Below, piece after piece: positions 13,664 to 13,871 of a stretch of DNA of 13,871 nucleotides. The position numbers were made by a program, and so were the translations under genes. The stretch is from CAZLKN01 sp964560135. Lineage in GTDB: Bacteria > Actinomycetota > JAICYB01. The notes beneath the pieces were generated by a model. It was not told the origin of the DNA. It saw only the letters and a program-made list of their open reading frames with translations, and made no database searches. The stretch is taken from contig CAZLKN010000069.1 of NCBI GenBank assembly GCA_964560135.1, forward strand, positions 1 through 13,871. The letters run 5' to 3'. The first letter of the stretch is position 1. Every line of letters starts with the position of its first letter.

Positions 13664-13669
13664 TAGTAT
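13664..13669 (+). promoter_or_regulatory. Candidate -10 element (TAGTAT) for the tRNA genes
   Basis: TAGTAT lies 32 bases before the mature 5' end of tRNA-Tyr, in the 41-bp spacer after the peptidase gene. Initiation near 13676 would leave a short 5' leader for RNase P removal. The -35 position (13641-13646, GTGGGA) is a poor match. Confidence 0.3.
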
Positions 13670-13695
13670 CTTTGACAACCCGGGGGCTCGACCTC

Positions 13696-13780
13696 GGGGG
13701 GATACCCAAGTGGCCAAAGGGGCCTGGCTGTAAACCAGGTGCTTCATGCTTCGCAGGTTCAAATCCTGCTCCCCCCACCA
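13696..13780 (+). tRNA. tRNA-Tyr (anticodon GTA)
   Basis: This is a class II tRNA of 85 bases with an encoded CCA. The acceptor stem GGGGGGA (13696-13702) pairs with TCCCCCC (13770-13776), followed by discriminator A and CCA (13778-13780). The D stem is CCC / GGG. The anticodon stem CCTGG / CCAGG encloses the loop CTGTAAA with GTA at 13730-13732. The T arm is GCAGG-TTCAAAT-CCTGC. The 13-base variable region fits bacterial tRNA-Tyr. All stems are complete, so it should be functional. Confidence 0.95.
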
Positions 13781-13795
13781 AGCCTCCGGGAACAC

Positions 13796-13869
13796 GGCGG
13801 CGTAGCTCAGTTGGTGAGAGCGCCCGGCTCATAATCGGGAGGTCGGCGGTTCGAGTCCGCCCGCCGCTA
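13796..13869 (+). tRNA. tRNA-Met (anticodon CAT, elongator type)
   Basis: The acceptor stem GGCGGCG (13796-13802) pairs with CGCCGCT (13862-13868), giving a G-U pair at position 1-72. The D stem is GCTC / GAGC. The anticodon stem CCCGG / TCGGG encloses CTCATAA with CAT at 13830-13832. The T arm is GGCGG-TTCGAGT-CCGCC. Discriminator A is at 13869. The next two bases are CG, so CCA is not encoded, unlike the neighbouring tRNA-Tyr. The lack of the GGG/CCC anticodon-stem pairs and of a 1-72 mismatch argues against initiator tRNA. A lysidine-modified tRNA-Ile2 is less likely but not excluded. Confidence 0.9.
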
Positions 13870-13871
13870 CG

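Noticed and set aside
13672..13677. TTGACA as a -35 box for the tRNA operon
   Set aside because: The matching -10 position would fall at 13694-13700, in GC-rich sequence overlapping the 5' end of the mature tRNA-Tyr.
13796..13869. Initiator tRNA-fMet
   Set aside because: Initiators have three G-C pairs (GGG/CCC) next to the anticodon loop and an unpaired 1-72 position. This tRNA has CGG/TCG at that place and a G-U pair at 1-72.

Overview
This window comes from a GC-rich bacterial chromosome. Most start codons are ATG or GTG, with one TTG, Shine-Dalgarno sites read AGGAGG or GGAG, and genes are packed with ATGA overlaps. These traits, the subunit sequences and the elongator tRNA-Met fit a deep-branching or uncultured actinobacterium best. 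A Chloroflexota-like source cannot be excluded from sequence alone. Every gene is on the + strand.

Layout. Positions 1-1856 hold the end of one respiratory complex I (nuo) operon: the last 130 codons of nuoM and a complete nuoN. A 184-bp spacer (1857-2040) follows, with hairpins, nested inverted repeats and candidate promoter elements. Positions 2041-12455 hold a second complex I operon, nuoA-B-C-D-H-I-J-K-L-M-N. It has all eleven membrane and connecting-module subunits but no nuoE, nuoF or nuoG between nuoD and nuoH, where the two genes overlap by four bases. An M23 (LytM-type) peptidase gene overlaps the end of nuoN. The window closes with tRNA-Tyr(GTA) and tRNA-Met(CAT).

How the genes work together. 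NuoB, C, D and I form the arm that carries electrons through Fe-S clusters to the quinone cavity. NuoA, H, J and K form the membrane linker, and NuoL, M and N are the antiporter-like proton pumps. The pump residues are essentially intact, so energy conservation looks functional. Without NuoEFG in this locus there is no local NADH-oxidising module. The electron donor must be another protein (ferredoxin, F420H2 or an unknown partner), or the N module is borrowed from the neighbouring operon.

The most notable point is that several near-universal residues of the quinone cavity and E-channel are replaced in this second complex. The quinone-contacting Tyr of NuoD is Trp. The Arg and one Glu of the NuoH loop motif are Trp and Val. 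The conserved Glu of NuoA is Val. NuoI carries an unusual C-terminal extension of about 150 residues. Together these suggest a specialised, divergent complex I paralogue beside an apparently ordinary one, possibly with altered quinone chemistry and a different electron-input partner. Family knowledge here is from memory and no database search was run.
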